Assembly (NCBI RefSeq): GCF_000834655.1
Contig: NZ_JXQQ01000138.1
Span: 1 to 42,725 of the forward strand
Source: Variovorax paradoxus
Lineage (GTDB): Bacteria; Pseudomonadota; Gammaproteobacteria; Burkholderiales; Burkholderiaceae_C
Reading direction: 5' to 3'
Length of the DNA stretch: 42,725 nucleotides
Shown here: piece by piece, positions 10,058 to 17,125 of the stretch
Layout: every line of letters starts with the position of its first letter
Position numbering within the stretch: the stretch's first letter is position 1
Position numbers and translations under genes: made by a program
Notes under the pieces: model-generated
What the model was told of the DNA's origin: nothing
Databases searched by the model: none
Seen by the model: the letters and a program-made list of their open reading frames with translations, nothing else

Positions 10058-10073
10058 TATGTCAGTCTCCCCT
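10058..10073 (-). promoter_or_regulatory. Strong Shine-Dalgarno leading to an ATA codon (trehalase)
   Basis: On the minus strand AAGGGGAG ends at 10067, followed by ACTGAC and ATA at 10060-10058. The ATA is in frame with the trehalase gene (553 codons to the stop), directly before its signal peptide. There is no ATG, GTG or TTG in that frame between here and the TTG at 9994. The spacing is ideal, so this is where initiation would be expected. Confidence 0.6.
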
Positions 10074-10099
10074 TTTGTTCAGCGGAAACTCTACAGGAC

Positions 10100-10124
10100 G
10101 GGTGACGGTCGGCGACCGTCACCC
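10100..10124 (-). terminator. Perfect hairpin 3' of the acyl-CoA dehydrogenase gene
   Basis: GGGTGACGGT (10100-10109) and ACCGTCACCC (10115-10124) form a 10-bp perfect stem with loop CGGCG, 16 bases past the acyl-CoA dehydrogenase stop codon on the downstream side. No run of T follows, so intrinsic termination would be weak. It separates this gene from trehalase. Confidence 0.5.
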
Positions 10125-10140
10125 TGCGCACGGCGGGGCT

Positions 10141-11271
10141 TCAGGCCAGGGCGCGCTGGATCAGCAGCTTCTGGATGTCCGACGTGCCTTCGTAGATCTG
10201 GCAGACGCGCACGTCGCGGTAGATGCGCTCGAGCGGAAAGTCGTTCACGTAGCCGTAGCCGCCCAGGGTCTGGATGGCGGCACTGCACACGCGCTCGGCC
10301 ATCTCGCTCGCGAAGAGCTTGGCCATTGCCGCTTCCTTCAGGCACGGCAGGCCCGCATCGCGCAGGCTGGCGGCATGCCAGATCAGTTGGCGCGCCGCTT
10401 CGATCTGCGTCGCGCATTCGGCAAGGCGAAAGCCCACGGCCTGCTGGTCGAAGATCGAGCCGCCGAAGGCCTGCCGCTCCTTGGCGTAGGCCAGCGCCAC
10501 GTCGAACGCGCTGCGCGCCATGCCCACGCTCTGCGCGGCGATGCCGATGCGGCCGCCTTCGAGCGCGCCGAGCGCGATCTTGTAGCCCTCGCCTTCGGCC
10601 CCGATGAGGTTCTCTGCCGGGATGCGGCAGCCGTCGAAGTTGATCTGCGCGGTGTCGCTGCTGTGCTGGCCGAGCTTGTCTTCCACGCGCGCGACCGCAT
10701 AGCCGGGTGCGTCGGTGGGCACGATGAACGCGCTCATGCCGCGCTTGCCCGCGCCCTTGTCGGTCACCGCGATGACGATGGCGACCTGCCCGTTCTTGCC
10801 GCTGGTGATGAACTGCTTGACGCCATCGATCACGTAGCCGTCGGCGTCCTTGCGCGCGGTGGTGCGCAGGCTCGATGCATCGCTGCCGGCCTGCGGCTCG
10901 GTGAGGCAGAAGGCGCCGAGCATCTGGCCCTGCGCGAGCGGCTCGAGCCACTTCTTTTTCTGCTGCGCGTTGCCGTAGCGCATGAGGATCGCGTTGACCG
11001 GGCAGTTGGTCACGCTGATCGCGGTGCTCGTGCCGCCGTCGCCGGCCGCGATTTCTTCCAGCACCAGCGCGAGCGTGAGGTAGTCCAGGCCCGCGCCGCC
11101 ATGCTCTTCGGGCACGCAGATGCCGTAGGCGCCCAGCGCCGCGAGACCCTGGTGCGCCTCCTTCGGGAAACTGTGCTCGCGGTCCCACTTGGGGGCGTTG
11201 GGCCAGAGTTCGGCTTGCGAAAAATCGCGCACCGCGTCGCGGATGGCTTCTTGGTCGGCTGTCAACAACAT
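10141..11271 (-). CDS. Acyl-CoA dehydrogenase
   Basis: A 376-residue FAD-dependent enzyme of about the standard length. It introduces the alpha,beta double bond in an acyl-CoA and passes electrons to ETF. The FAD-binding CLTEPQAGSDASS and FITSGKNGQ segments are conserved. The catalytic base is Glu361 in QIYEGTSDIQK near the C-terminus, the position used by short- and branched-chain and butyryl-CoA dehydrogenases rather than isovaleryl-CoA dehydrogenase. It lies at the end of the minus-strand run headed by the MerR regulator, and with the thiolase points to acyl-CoA breakdown. Chain-length preference cannot be read from sequence alone. The start is the ATG at 11271. Confidence 0.93.
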   Translation of the reverse strand: MLLTADQEAIRDAVRDFSQAELWPNAPKWDREHSFPKEAHQGLAALGAYGICVPEEHGGAGLDYLTLALVLEEIAAGDGGTSTAISVTNCPVNAILMRYGNAQQKKKWLEPLAQGQMLGAFCLTEPQAGSDASSLRTTARKDADGYVIDGVKQFITSGKNGQVAIVIAVTDKGAGKRGMSAFIVPTDAPGYAVARVEDKLGQHSSDTAQINFDGCRIPAENLIGAEGEGYKIALGALEGGRIGIAAQSVGMARSAFDVALAYAKERQAFGGSIFDQQAVGFRLAECATQIEAARQLIWHAASLRDAGLPCLKEAAMAKLFASEMAERVCSAAIQTLGGYGYVNDFPLERIYRDVRVCQIYEGTSDIQKLLIQRALA

Positions 11272-11302
11272 AGCAATTCCTTTTCTGTGGATCGGCGGTC
11301 GC

Positions 11303-11375
11303 CGCCGGGCCGCCCCAAGGCGGACCGCGCCTCCCCCTCGGGGGGTGGAGTTACACGAGCAAAGCGAGTGAAAAG
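11303..11375. repeat. Intergenic repeat sharing a 17-bp core with 28790-28806
   Basis: CGCCGGGCCGCCCCAAG at 11303-11319 is identical to 28790-28806. It is followed by CCTCCCCCTCGGGGGGTGG, a short palindrome, and GAGCAAAGCGAGTG, another. The stretch fills the gap between the acyl-CoA dehydrogenase start and the 3' end of the carboxypeptidase gene. Confidence 0.6.
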
Positions 11376-11389
11376 CCGGGGGGCACCAT

Positions 11390-12640
11390 TTACTTGCCCG
11401 AGCCCAGATCCATGATCAGGCGCGCAGCCATGTACAGGCGGCGCGGGATGGCGCTGATGTCCACGTACTCGGCCTTGTCGCTGTGATAACCGAAGCCCGG
11501 CAGGCCCAGGCTCTCGATCACCGGCTTGCCCGACAGCGCCGCATAGGCCGCGTCGGTGCCGCCGCCGGTGCGCTCTTCCACGCCCAGGTTGCCGCCGGCT
11601 TCCTTGTAGAAGGCCACGGCCTTGTCGACCAGCTTCTTGCCGCCTTCGCCCGCATTGAAGGCAGGGCGACCGCGCGTGACCAGCACCTTGACGTCGGCCT
11701 CGGGCAGCTTCTTTTGCTGCGCCTTTTCTTCGAGCGTCTTCATTGCGGCCTCGAAGTCTTCGTTGCGCGCGTAGCGCACGTCGGCATTCAGCGTGGCGCT
11801 GGCCGGGATGATGTTCGACACGTTGCCGGCCTTGGCGATGGTCCAGTTGAAGCGCAGGTTCTTCGCCTTGTCGTCGATGTTCATCGTGCGCAGCACGAGG
11901 TCCGATGCTTCGACCAGCGCATTCACGCCGAGCTCCGGTGCGGCGCCCGCGTGCGAGGCCTTGCCGGTGATGTTGACCTGCACGTACGCGATGCCCGAGG
12001 TGCCCAGCGAGAGCTTCTCGTCGCCCGCGCCGGTGGGCTCGAACGAGAGCACGTAGTCGGCGAGCTTCGCTTCTTCCTGGATCAAGTCGCGCGAGCCGAA
12101 GGAGCCTTTTTCCTCGTCGGTGTTGAAAAGCACGGTGATGGTGCCGTAGTCGCGCACGCCGTAGTCCTTCAGGAGCTTCAACGTGTGCAGGATGACCGCG
12201 TTGCCGCCCTTGTCGTCGGCGATGCCGGGGCCGTAGGCCTTGTCGCCTTCGACCTTGAACGGCGCCTTGGCGAGCGTGCCCTTCAGGTACACGGTGTCCA
12301 TGTGCGAGAGCAGCAGCAGGTTCTTGCCGCCGCGGCCCTTGAGCTTGCCGATGATGTTGTCGCCGACCACGATGCCGGCCGACTTGCTGCGCGTGACGGT
12401 GAAGCCCAGCGTCTTGAGTTCGCCTTCGAGGTAATTGCCGGCGGCGGCAATGCCTTCGGCGTCGCCGGTGCCGGTCTCGATGTTGACGAGTTTCTCCAGC
12501 GTCTTGATGACCGCGGGCTGCTCGTCGGTCGCGGCCTGGAACAGCACGTTGTCGCGCTTCTGCGCCCAGCTGGCGGCAGGTGCCAGGAAGGCGGTGGCCA
12601 GCAGGGCGGCCAGGGCGGTACGGTGGATGGATGGGCGCAT
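11390..12640 (-). CDS. cpg2: Carboxypeptidase G2 (glucarpidase), M20 peptidase
   Basis: A zinc exopeptidase that removes the C-terminal glutamate from folates and analogues such as methotrexate. At 416 residues it matches the known enzyme almost residue for residue as I recall it, including KRDNVLFQAATDEQPAV and the C-terminal RLYMAARLIMDLG. Metal ligands and catalytic residues fall at the expected positions: His113 and Asp115 in SHMDT, Asp142 in ADDKGG, the Glu176-Glu177 pair in NTDEEKGS, Glu in SFEPTG, and His in GYHSDK. A signal peptide (residues 1-26, ending ASWAQ) sends it to the periplasm. It lies between thiolase and acyl-CoA dehydrogenase on the same strand. A role in scavenging folate or glutamate is inferred. 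Confidence 0.93.
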   Translation of the reverse strand: MRPSIHRTALAALLATAFLAPAASWAQKRDNVLFQAATDEQPAVIKTLEKLVNIETGTGDAEGIAAAGNYLEGELKTLGFTVTRSKSAGIVVGDNIIGKLKGRGGKNLLLLSHMDTVYLKGTLAKAPFKVEGDKAYGPGIADDKGGNAVILHTLKLLKDYGVRDYGTITVLFNTDEEKGSFGSRDLIQEEAKLADYVLSFEPTGAGDEKLSLGTSGIAYVQVNITGKASHAGAAPELGVNALVEASDLVLRTMNIDDKAKNLRFNWTIAKAGNVSNIIPASATLNADVRYARNEDFEAAMKTLEEKAQQKKLPEADVKVLVTRGRPAFNAGEGGKKLVDKAVAFYKEAGGNLGVEERTGGGTDAAYAALSGKPVIESLGLPGFGYHSDKAEYVDISAIPRRLYMAARLIMDLGSGK

Positions 12641-12693
12641 GAAATCTCCTGCTCTGACGCAATATCTGATTGTTGAAATGCCGGATGGCGAAA

Positions 12694-12724
12694 GCCGGCG
12701 CGTCCTCCCTCGGACGCCGCCGGC
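12694..12724 (-). terminator. GC-rich hairpin 3' of the thiolase gene
   Basis: GCCGGCGCGTCC (12694-12705) pairs with GGACGCCGCCGGC (12712-12724) with one bulged base, ten bases past the thiolase stop codon. There is no T-tract. It may attenuate read-through into the carboxypeptidase gene 54 bases further on. Confidence 0.5.
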
Positions 12725-12733
12725 GTGTGCTGT

Positions 12734-13918
12734 TTAGAGCAATTCGAGTGCCACGGCGGTGCCTTCGCCGCCGCCGATGCACAGCGTCGCCACGCCGCGC
12801 TTCTTGCCACGCGCCTTCAGCGCATGGATCAGCGTGACCATGATGCGCGCGCCGCTCGCGCCGATCGGGTGGCCCAGCGCGCAGGCGCCGCCATTCACGT
12901 TGACGATCTCGTGCGACACGTCGAGTTCGTGCATCAGGGCCATCGGCACCACGGCGAAGGCTTCGTTCACTTCCCAGAGGTCCACGTCTTTTACCGTCCA
13001 GCCGGTCTTCTTGAAGAGCTTGGCAACGGCACCGACCGGCGCGGTGGAGAACCACTCGGGCTCCTGCGCATGCGTGGCGTGGCCGACGATGCGGGCAATG
13101 GGCTTGGCGCCGATCTTCTTCGCGTGCGACTCGGTCATCATGACCAGCGCCGCGGCGCCGTCGTTGATCGACGAACTGGATGCGGCGGTGATGGTGCCGT
13201 TCTCTTTCTTGAACGCGGGCTTGAGCGTCGGGATCTTGTCCAGCTTCACCTTGCCCGGGCCTTCGTCGATGGAGATCACGGTGTCGCCGCCGCGGCCCTT
13301 CACGGTGACCGGCGTGATCTCTTCCTTGAACGCGCCCGATTCGGTCGCGGCCTTGGCGCGCTGCACGCTGGCGATGGCGAAGGCGTCCTGCTGCTCGCGG
13401 GTGAACTTGTACTTGGCTGCGCAGTCTTCGCCGAAGGTGCCCATCGAGCGGCCCGGCTGGTAGGCATCTTCCAGGCCGTCGAGCATCATGTGGTCGTAGA
13501 TCTTGTCGTGACCCATGCGGTAGCCGCCGCGCCCCTTGAGCATGAGATACGGCGCGTTGGTCATGCTCTCCATGCCGCCCGCGACGATCACGTCGTGCGT
13601 GCCGGCCAGCAGCAGGTCGTGCGCGAGCATCGCGGCCTTCATGGCCGAGCCGCACATCTTGCTGAGCGTGACCGCGCCCGCGCTGTCGGGCAGGCCGCCC
13701 TTGTACGCGGCCTGGCGCGCCGGGGCCTGGCCCTGGCCGGCCATGAGGCAGTTGCCGAACAGCACCTCGCCCACGCTCTCGGGTGCGATGCCGGCGCGCT
13801 CGACGGCGGCCTTGATGGCCGCGCCGCCCAGGTCGTGCGCGGAGAGGGAAGAAAAGTCGCCCTGAAAGCCACCCATGGGGGTGCGGGCGGCGCCGACGAT
13901 GACGATGGATTCGGACAT
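12734..13918 (-). CDS. Acetyl-CoA C-acetyltransferase (thiolase)
   Basis: A 394-residue thiolase II that condenses or cleaves acetoacetyl-CoA. Catalytic residues are in place: nucleophile Cys89 in LSKMCGSAMK, His350 in NGGACALGHPIGASG and Cys380 in TLCIGGGEG. The WEVNEAFA signature is also present. Length and motifs match biosynthetic-type thiolases (AtoB/PhaA), which cannot be told apart here. No phaB or phaC is nearby, and the neighbours (acyl-CoA dehydrogenase, aceK) favour acyl-CoA degradation. The start is the ATG at 13918 (MSESIVIVGAA), preceded by GGAGACCCTC; reading further upstream runs into aceK. Confidence 0.95.
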   Translation of the reverse strand: MSESIVIVGAARTPMGGFQGDFSSLSAHDLGGAAIKAAVERAGIAPESVGEVLFGNCLMAGQGQAPARQAAYKGGLPDSAGAVTLSKMCGSAMKAAMLAHDLLLAGTHDVIVAGGMESMTNAPYLMLKGRGGYRMGHDKIYDHMMLDGLEDAYQPGRSMGTFGEDCAAKYKFTREQQDAFAIASVQRAKAATESGAFKEEITPVTVKGRGGDTVISIDEGPGKVKLDKIPTLKPAFKKENGTITAASSSSINDGAAALVMMTESHAKKIGAKPIARIVGHATHAQEPEWFSTAPVGAVAKLFKKTGWTVKDVDLWEVNEAFAVVPMALMHELDVSHEIVNVNGGACALGHPIGASGARIMVTLIHALKARGKKRGVATLCIGGGEGTAVALELL

Positions 13919-13991
13919 GAGGGTCTCCTTCTTTGAATGCGAATGTGAATGTGAAAGTGGAACGGTCGATCGCAGCGGTGGCGGCGGTCGG

Positions 13992-15812
13992 TCAGAAATG
14001 GGTCGCGTGCCCCTCGTGCTGGAAGCGCTGCGATTCTTCGTACGGGAACACATCCAGCATCTGCCCGGCCTGGATGCGTTCCTTGTGGTGCTGCCAGAAG
14101 GCAGCGTCGAGCAGGTCGGCGTGGTGGGCCATGAAGGCGGCACGCACGTCCTTGTTGCCAAGCAGGAAAGGCTCGAAGGTCTCGGGGAACACATCCTTCG
14201 GGCCCACCGAGTACCAGACCTCGCCGCTCATCTCGTCTTCCTCGTTGCGCGGCGCGGGGACTTTGCGGAACTTGCAGTCGGTGATGTATTCGATCTCGTC
14301 GTAGTCGTAGAACACCACCTTGCCGCCGCGCGTGACGCCGAAGTTCTTCCACAGCATGTCGCCGGGGAAGATGTTGGCCGCGACCATGTCCTTGATGGCG
14401 TTGCCGTACTCGACCACCGCGTGCTCCAGCTGGTCCTTCGCGCGCCTTGCGTGGGCCGGGCTCTCGGGGTCGGCCAGCGTGTCGAAGGCTTCCTGCAGGT
14501 AGATGTTCAGCGGGATCATGCGGCGCTCGATGTAGACGTGCTTGACCACGACCTCCATCTCCCCGTTGCCGTCGCGGTCGCCGATCTCCAGCTGGCTGGG
14601 CGCGAACTTCTGGATCTCCTCGATCAGCTCGGGCTCGAAGCGGTCGAGCGGAAAACCCACGTCGCTGTACTCCAGCGTGTCGGCCATGCGGCCCACGCGG
14701 TCGTGTTGCTTGACGAGCATGTACTTGCCCTTGATCTGCTCGCGCGTCGTGTCCTTCTGCGGCGGATAGAAGTCCTTGATGACCTTGAAGACGAACGGGA
14801 ACGAAGGCAGGTCGAACACCAGCATGACCATGCCCTTGATGCCGGGCGCGATGCGGAAGCGGTCGCTCGAGTAGTTCAGGTGCGAGAGGAAGTCGCGGTA
14901 GAAAAGCGTCTTGCCCTGCTTGGCGAGGCCCAGCGCGTTGTAGATCTCGGCGCGCGGTTTGCGCGGCATCAGCGAGCGCAGGAACTGCACCCAGGCAGAG
15001 GGCACTTCCATGTCGACCATGAAGTAGGCGCGCGCAAAGCTGAAGAGCATCTGCAGGTCGTCTTCGCCGAAGAGCGCCGCATCAATGTAGAACTTGCCGG
15101 TGCTGTCATGCAGGATCGGCAGCGAGAACGGAATCTCGGTGAAGCCGTTCAGGATCCTGCCGACCACGTACGCGCCCTTGTTGCGAAAGAAAAGGCCCGA
15201 GAGCACCTGCAGCTGGAAGTTGGCGCGCAGCTTGACCTGGTGAAAACGGTTCAGGACGACGTGCGCCACGCGTTCGGCATCGCGTCGCTTGTCGGCGTAG
15301 CTGCCCTGCAGCGCGAAGTCGTCGAGCATCTGCACGAGGGTGTCGGCCAGCGTGTCGTGCGCGGGGTAATACGGACGGTAGGTCGGCGCGCCGCGCGGCT
15401 CGATGTACTCGGTGCTGATCGCGGGGCGAACGAAGATGAAATCGTTCTGGAAATACGCGCGGTGCAGGATCTTGGTGGTCACCGAGTTGAAGAAGCTCTC
15501 GGCCAGCTCGGGCTGGTGGTGATCGACCAGGAGGCCGATGAAGTGCAGCTTGACCTGGTGCCACACCTCCATCGGCTGGTCGCCGGCCTTGAACTCTTTC
15601 TCCAGCCGGGCCACGGCCTCGTTCACGCGCAGGTCGTAGAACTCGATGCGTTCGCGCTGCGCCCGCTGCTGGCCGTGCCAGTCGGCAGTCTCGAAACGGT
15701 GCTTTGCCCGCGCCGATTCGGCGCGGAACAACCGGTAGTGCCGGTTGAACCCGTCGATCATCGCCTTGGCGATGTCGTAGGCCAGCGGTGAATCGAGACG
15801 CTGCGGGAACAT
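13992..15812 (-). CDS. aceK: Isocitrate dehydrogenase kinase/phosphatase AceK
   Basis: A 606-residue bifunctional enzyme that phosphorylates isocitrate dehydrogenase to push carbon into the glyoxylate bypass, and reverses this when carbon is ample. Length is as expected. The N-terminal regulatory half (AYDIAKAMIDGFNRHYRLF) is followed by the kinase core. That core has the APGIKGMVMLVF and PFVFKVIKD ATP-site segments and DMLWKNFGV / VFYDYDEI around the catalytic Asp and metal sites. The start is the ATG at 15812 (MFPQRLDSPLAYD). It lies 13 bases downstream of the carbonic anhydrase stop and so is probably co-transcribed with it. The isocitrate lyase and malate synthase genes are not in the window. 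Confidence 0.96.
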   Translation of the reverse strand: MFPQRLDSPLAYDIAKAMIDGFNRHYRLFRAESARAKHRFETADWHGQQRAQRERIEFYDLRVNEAVARLEKEFKAGDQPMEVWHQVKLHFIGLLVDHHQPELAESFFNSVTTKILHRAYFQNDFIFVRPAISTEYIEPRGAPTYRPYYPAHDTLADTLVQMLDDFALQGSYADKRRDAERVAHVVLNRFHQVKLRANFQLQVLSGLFFRNKGAYVVGRILNGFTEIPFSLPILHDSTGKFYIDAALFGEDDLQMLFSFARAYFMVDMEVPSAWVQFLRSLMPRKPRAEIYNALGLAKQGKTLFYRDFLSHLNYSSDRFRIAPGIKGMVMLVFDLPSFPFVFKVIKDFYPPQKDTTREQIKGKYMLVKQHDRVGRMADTLEYSDVGFPLDRFEPELIEEIQKFAPSQLEIGDRDGNGEMEVVVKHVYIERRMIPLNIYLQEAFDTLADPESPAHARRAKDQLEHAVVEYGNAIKDMVAANIFPGDMLWKNFGVTRGGKVVFYDYDEIEYITDCKFRKVPAPRNEEDEMSGEVWYSVGPKDVFPETFEPFLLGNKDVRAAFMAHHADLLDAAFWQHHKERIQAGQMLDVFPYEESQRFQHEGHATHF

Positions 15813-15825
15813 GGGCCCGGCCGGG

Positions 15826-16557
15826 TTACTTCGCCGCGTCTTCGGTGCGTTCGGTGCCGTCGGCGCCGGCCTGCGCGGTCGGCGACAGGCCGTACGGCTT
15901 GCTCCACTTGTAGCGGATGCGCTGCACCGCGGCCTTGTACGCTGCATCGAGCGGCTTGGCGCCGTCGACGCTCAGGCCCAGGTCCTGCAGGAGGCCGTCG
16001 TGCACGCCGAAGGTCCAGCCGTGGATCTGCACTTTCTGGCCACGCGCCCACGCATCGACCATGACGGTGCTCACGGCCACGTTGACCACCTGCTCGGCCA
16101 CGTTGAGCTCGCACAGCGCATCGACGCGCACTTCTTCGGGCAGGCTCTCGATCATCACGCTGTGGCGGTCGCGCACGTCCTGGATATGGCGGATCCAGTT
16201 GTCGGCCAGGCCGATGCGCTTGCCGCTGAGCGCGGCCTTCACGCCGGCGCACCCGTAGTGGCCCACCACCATGATGTGCTCGATCTTCAGGTGCTCCACC
16301 GCGAACTGGATCGCCGAGAGCGCGTTGAGGTCGGAGTGCACCACGATGTTGGCGACGTTGCGGTGCACGAACACTTCGCCCGGCTCCAGGCCGGTGATCT
16401 GGTTGGCGGGCACGCGGCTGTCGGAGCAGCCGATCCACATGTAGCGCGGCGTCTGCTGCTTCACCAGGCTGGTGAAGAAGCCGGGCCGGTCGCGTTCCAT
16501 CTGTGCGGACCAGGCACGGTTGTGGGCGAACAGGTCTTCGAGGTTGTTGTCGGACAT
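15826..16557 (-). CDS. can: Beta-carbonic anhydrase
   Basis: A 243-residue zinc enzyme interconverting CO2 and bicarbonate in the cytoplasm. Zinc ligands are Cys44, Asp46, His100 and Cys103, within GCSDSRVP and VVGHYGCAGV. Arg48 completes the Asp-Arg dyad of the type that gates activity. The C-terminal tail is rich in Thr and Ala and shows no conserved motif. The start is the ATG at 16557 (MSDNNLEDLF). It lies 31 bases after the MerR-type regulator and 13 before aceK, so it is probably part of one transcript. It may supply bicarbonate for carboxylation reactions in acyl-CoA metabolism. Confidence 0.95.
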   Translation of the reverse strand: MSDNNLEDLFAHNRAWSAQMERDRPGFFTSLVKQQTPRYMWIGCSDSRVPANQITGLEPGEVFVHRNVANIVVHSDLNALSAIQFAVEHLKIEHIMVVGHYGCAGVKAALSGKRIGLADNWIRHIQDVRDRHSVMIESLPEEVRVDALCELNVAEQVVNVAVSTVMVDAWARGQKVQIHGWTFGVHDGLLQDLGLSVDGAKPLDAAYKAAVQRIRYKWSKPYGLSPTAQAGADGTERTEDAAK

Positions 16558-16588
16558 AGGTCGTGATTGTCGATGAGTCGTGGATTCG

Positions 16589-16996
16589 TCAGGCCGCGCG
16601 CGCAGGCTTGGCCGCTTTCTGGGCCTTGGCCAGGGTGGCACGGCCCTTTTTCTCATGCTCCCTCACTTCGGCCAGGTTGGCCTGCAGCTCGTTCAGCTGC
16701 GCCTCCAGCTGGGCCCGGTGGGCGCCCAGCACGCCGAGAAACTTCTGCAGCTGCGGCACGGTGTCGCGCGGGCTGTCGTACATGTCCAGGATGTCCTTGG
16801 CCTCGGTCAGGCTCAGGCCCAGGCGCTTGGCGCGCAGCGTGAGCGTGAGCCGCGCCCGATCGCGCGCGCTGTACACGCGCTGCAGGCCGGCGCGCTCGGG
16901 CGTGAGCAGCCCCATGTCCTCGTAGAAGCGGATCGCCCTCGTGGTGAGGTCGAATTCCTTCGCGAGTTCGCTGATGGTGAAGGTTGGCGCGGACAT
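16589..16996 (-). CDS. MerR-family regulator, LiuR-like
   Basis: A 135-residue regulator. The N-terminal winged helix-turn-helix is FTISELAKEFDLTTRAIRFY, followed by the MerR wing (GLLTPERAGLQRVYSARDRA). A long C-terminal coiled coil (residues about 80-125) makes the antiparallel dimer. No metal-binding cysteines are present. This fits the LiuR-type subgroup that controls branched-chain amino-acid and acyl-CoA catabolism in proteobacteria. It heads a minus-strand run with thiolase and acyl-CoA dehydrogenase and faces a perfect palindrome at 17099-17118, its likely operator. Ligand and exact regulon are inferred. The start is the ATG at 16996. Confidence 0.9.
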   Translation of the reverse strand: MSAPTFTISELAKEFDLTTRAIRFYEDMGLLTPERAGLQRVYSARDRARLTLTLRAKRLGLSLTEAKDILDMYDSPRDTVPQLQKFLGVLGAHRAQLEAQLNELQANLAEVREHEKKGRATLAKAQKAAKPARAA

Positions 16997-17098
16997 TCGG
17001 AAATGGGGACGAGGGGACGTTCCTGAACCGTCAGGAGGGGCGTTACGGGGGCGACAGCAGGTTCTTGCCCCGCTCCCTACAATGATGCCACCTACACA

Positions 17099-17118
17099 TG
17101 ACGTTTACGTAAACGTCA
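17099..17118. promoter_or_regulatory. Perfect 20-bp palindrome, candidate MerR/LiuR operator
   Basis: TGACGTTTACGTAAACGTCA is an exact palindrome in the gap between the divergent MerR-type gene and the metallo-beta-lactamase-fold gene. It resembles LiuR sites as I recall them (TTTACGTAAACGT core). It ends only seven bases before the ATG at 17126, which lacks a Shine-Dalgarno, so the downstream gene may be read from a leaderless or very short leader. Confidence 0.75.
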
Positions 17119-17125
17119 ATCTTAC

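Noticed and set aside
17021..17036. TCCTGA-ACCG-TCAGGA dyad upstream of the MerR-type start
   Set aside because: Short with small stem; much weaker than the 20-bp palindrome nearby and without other support.
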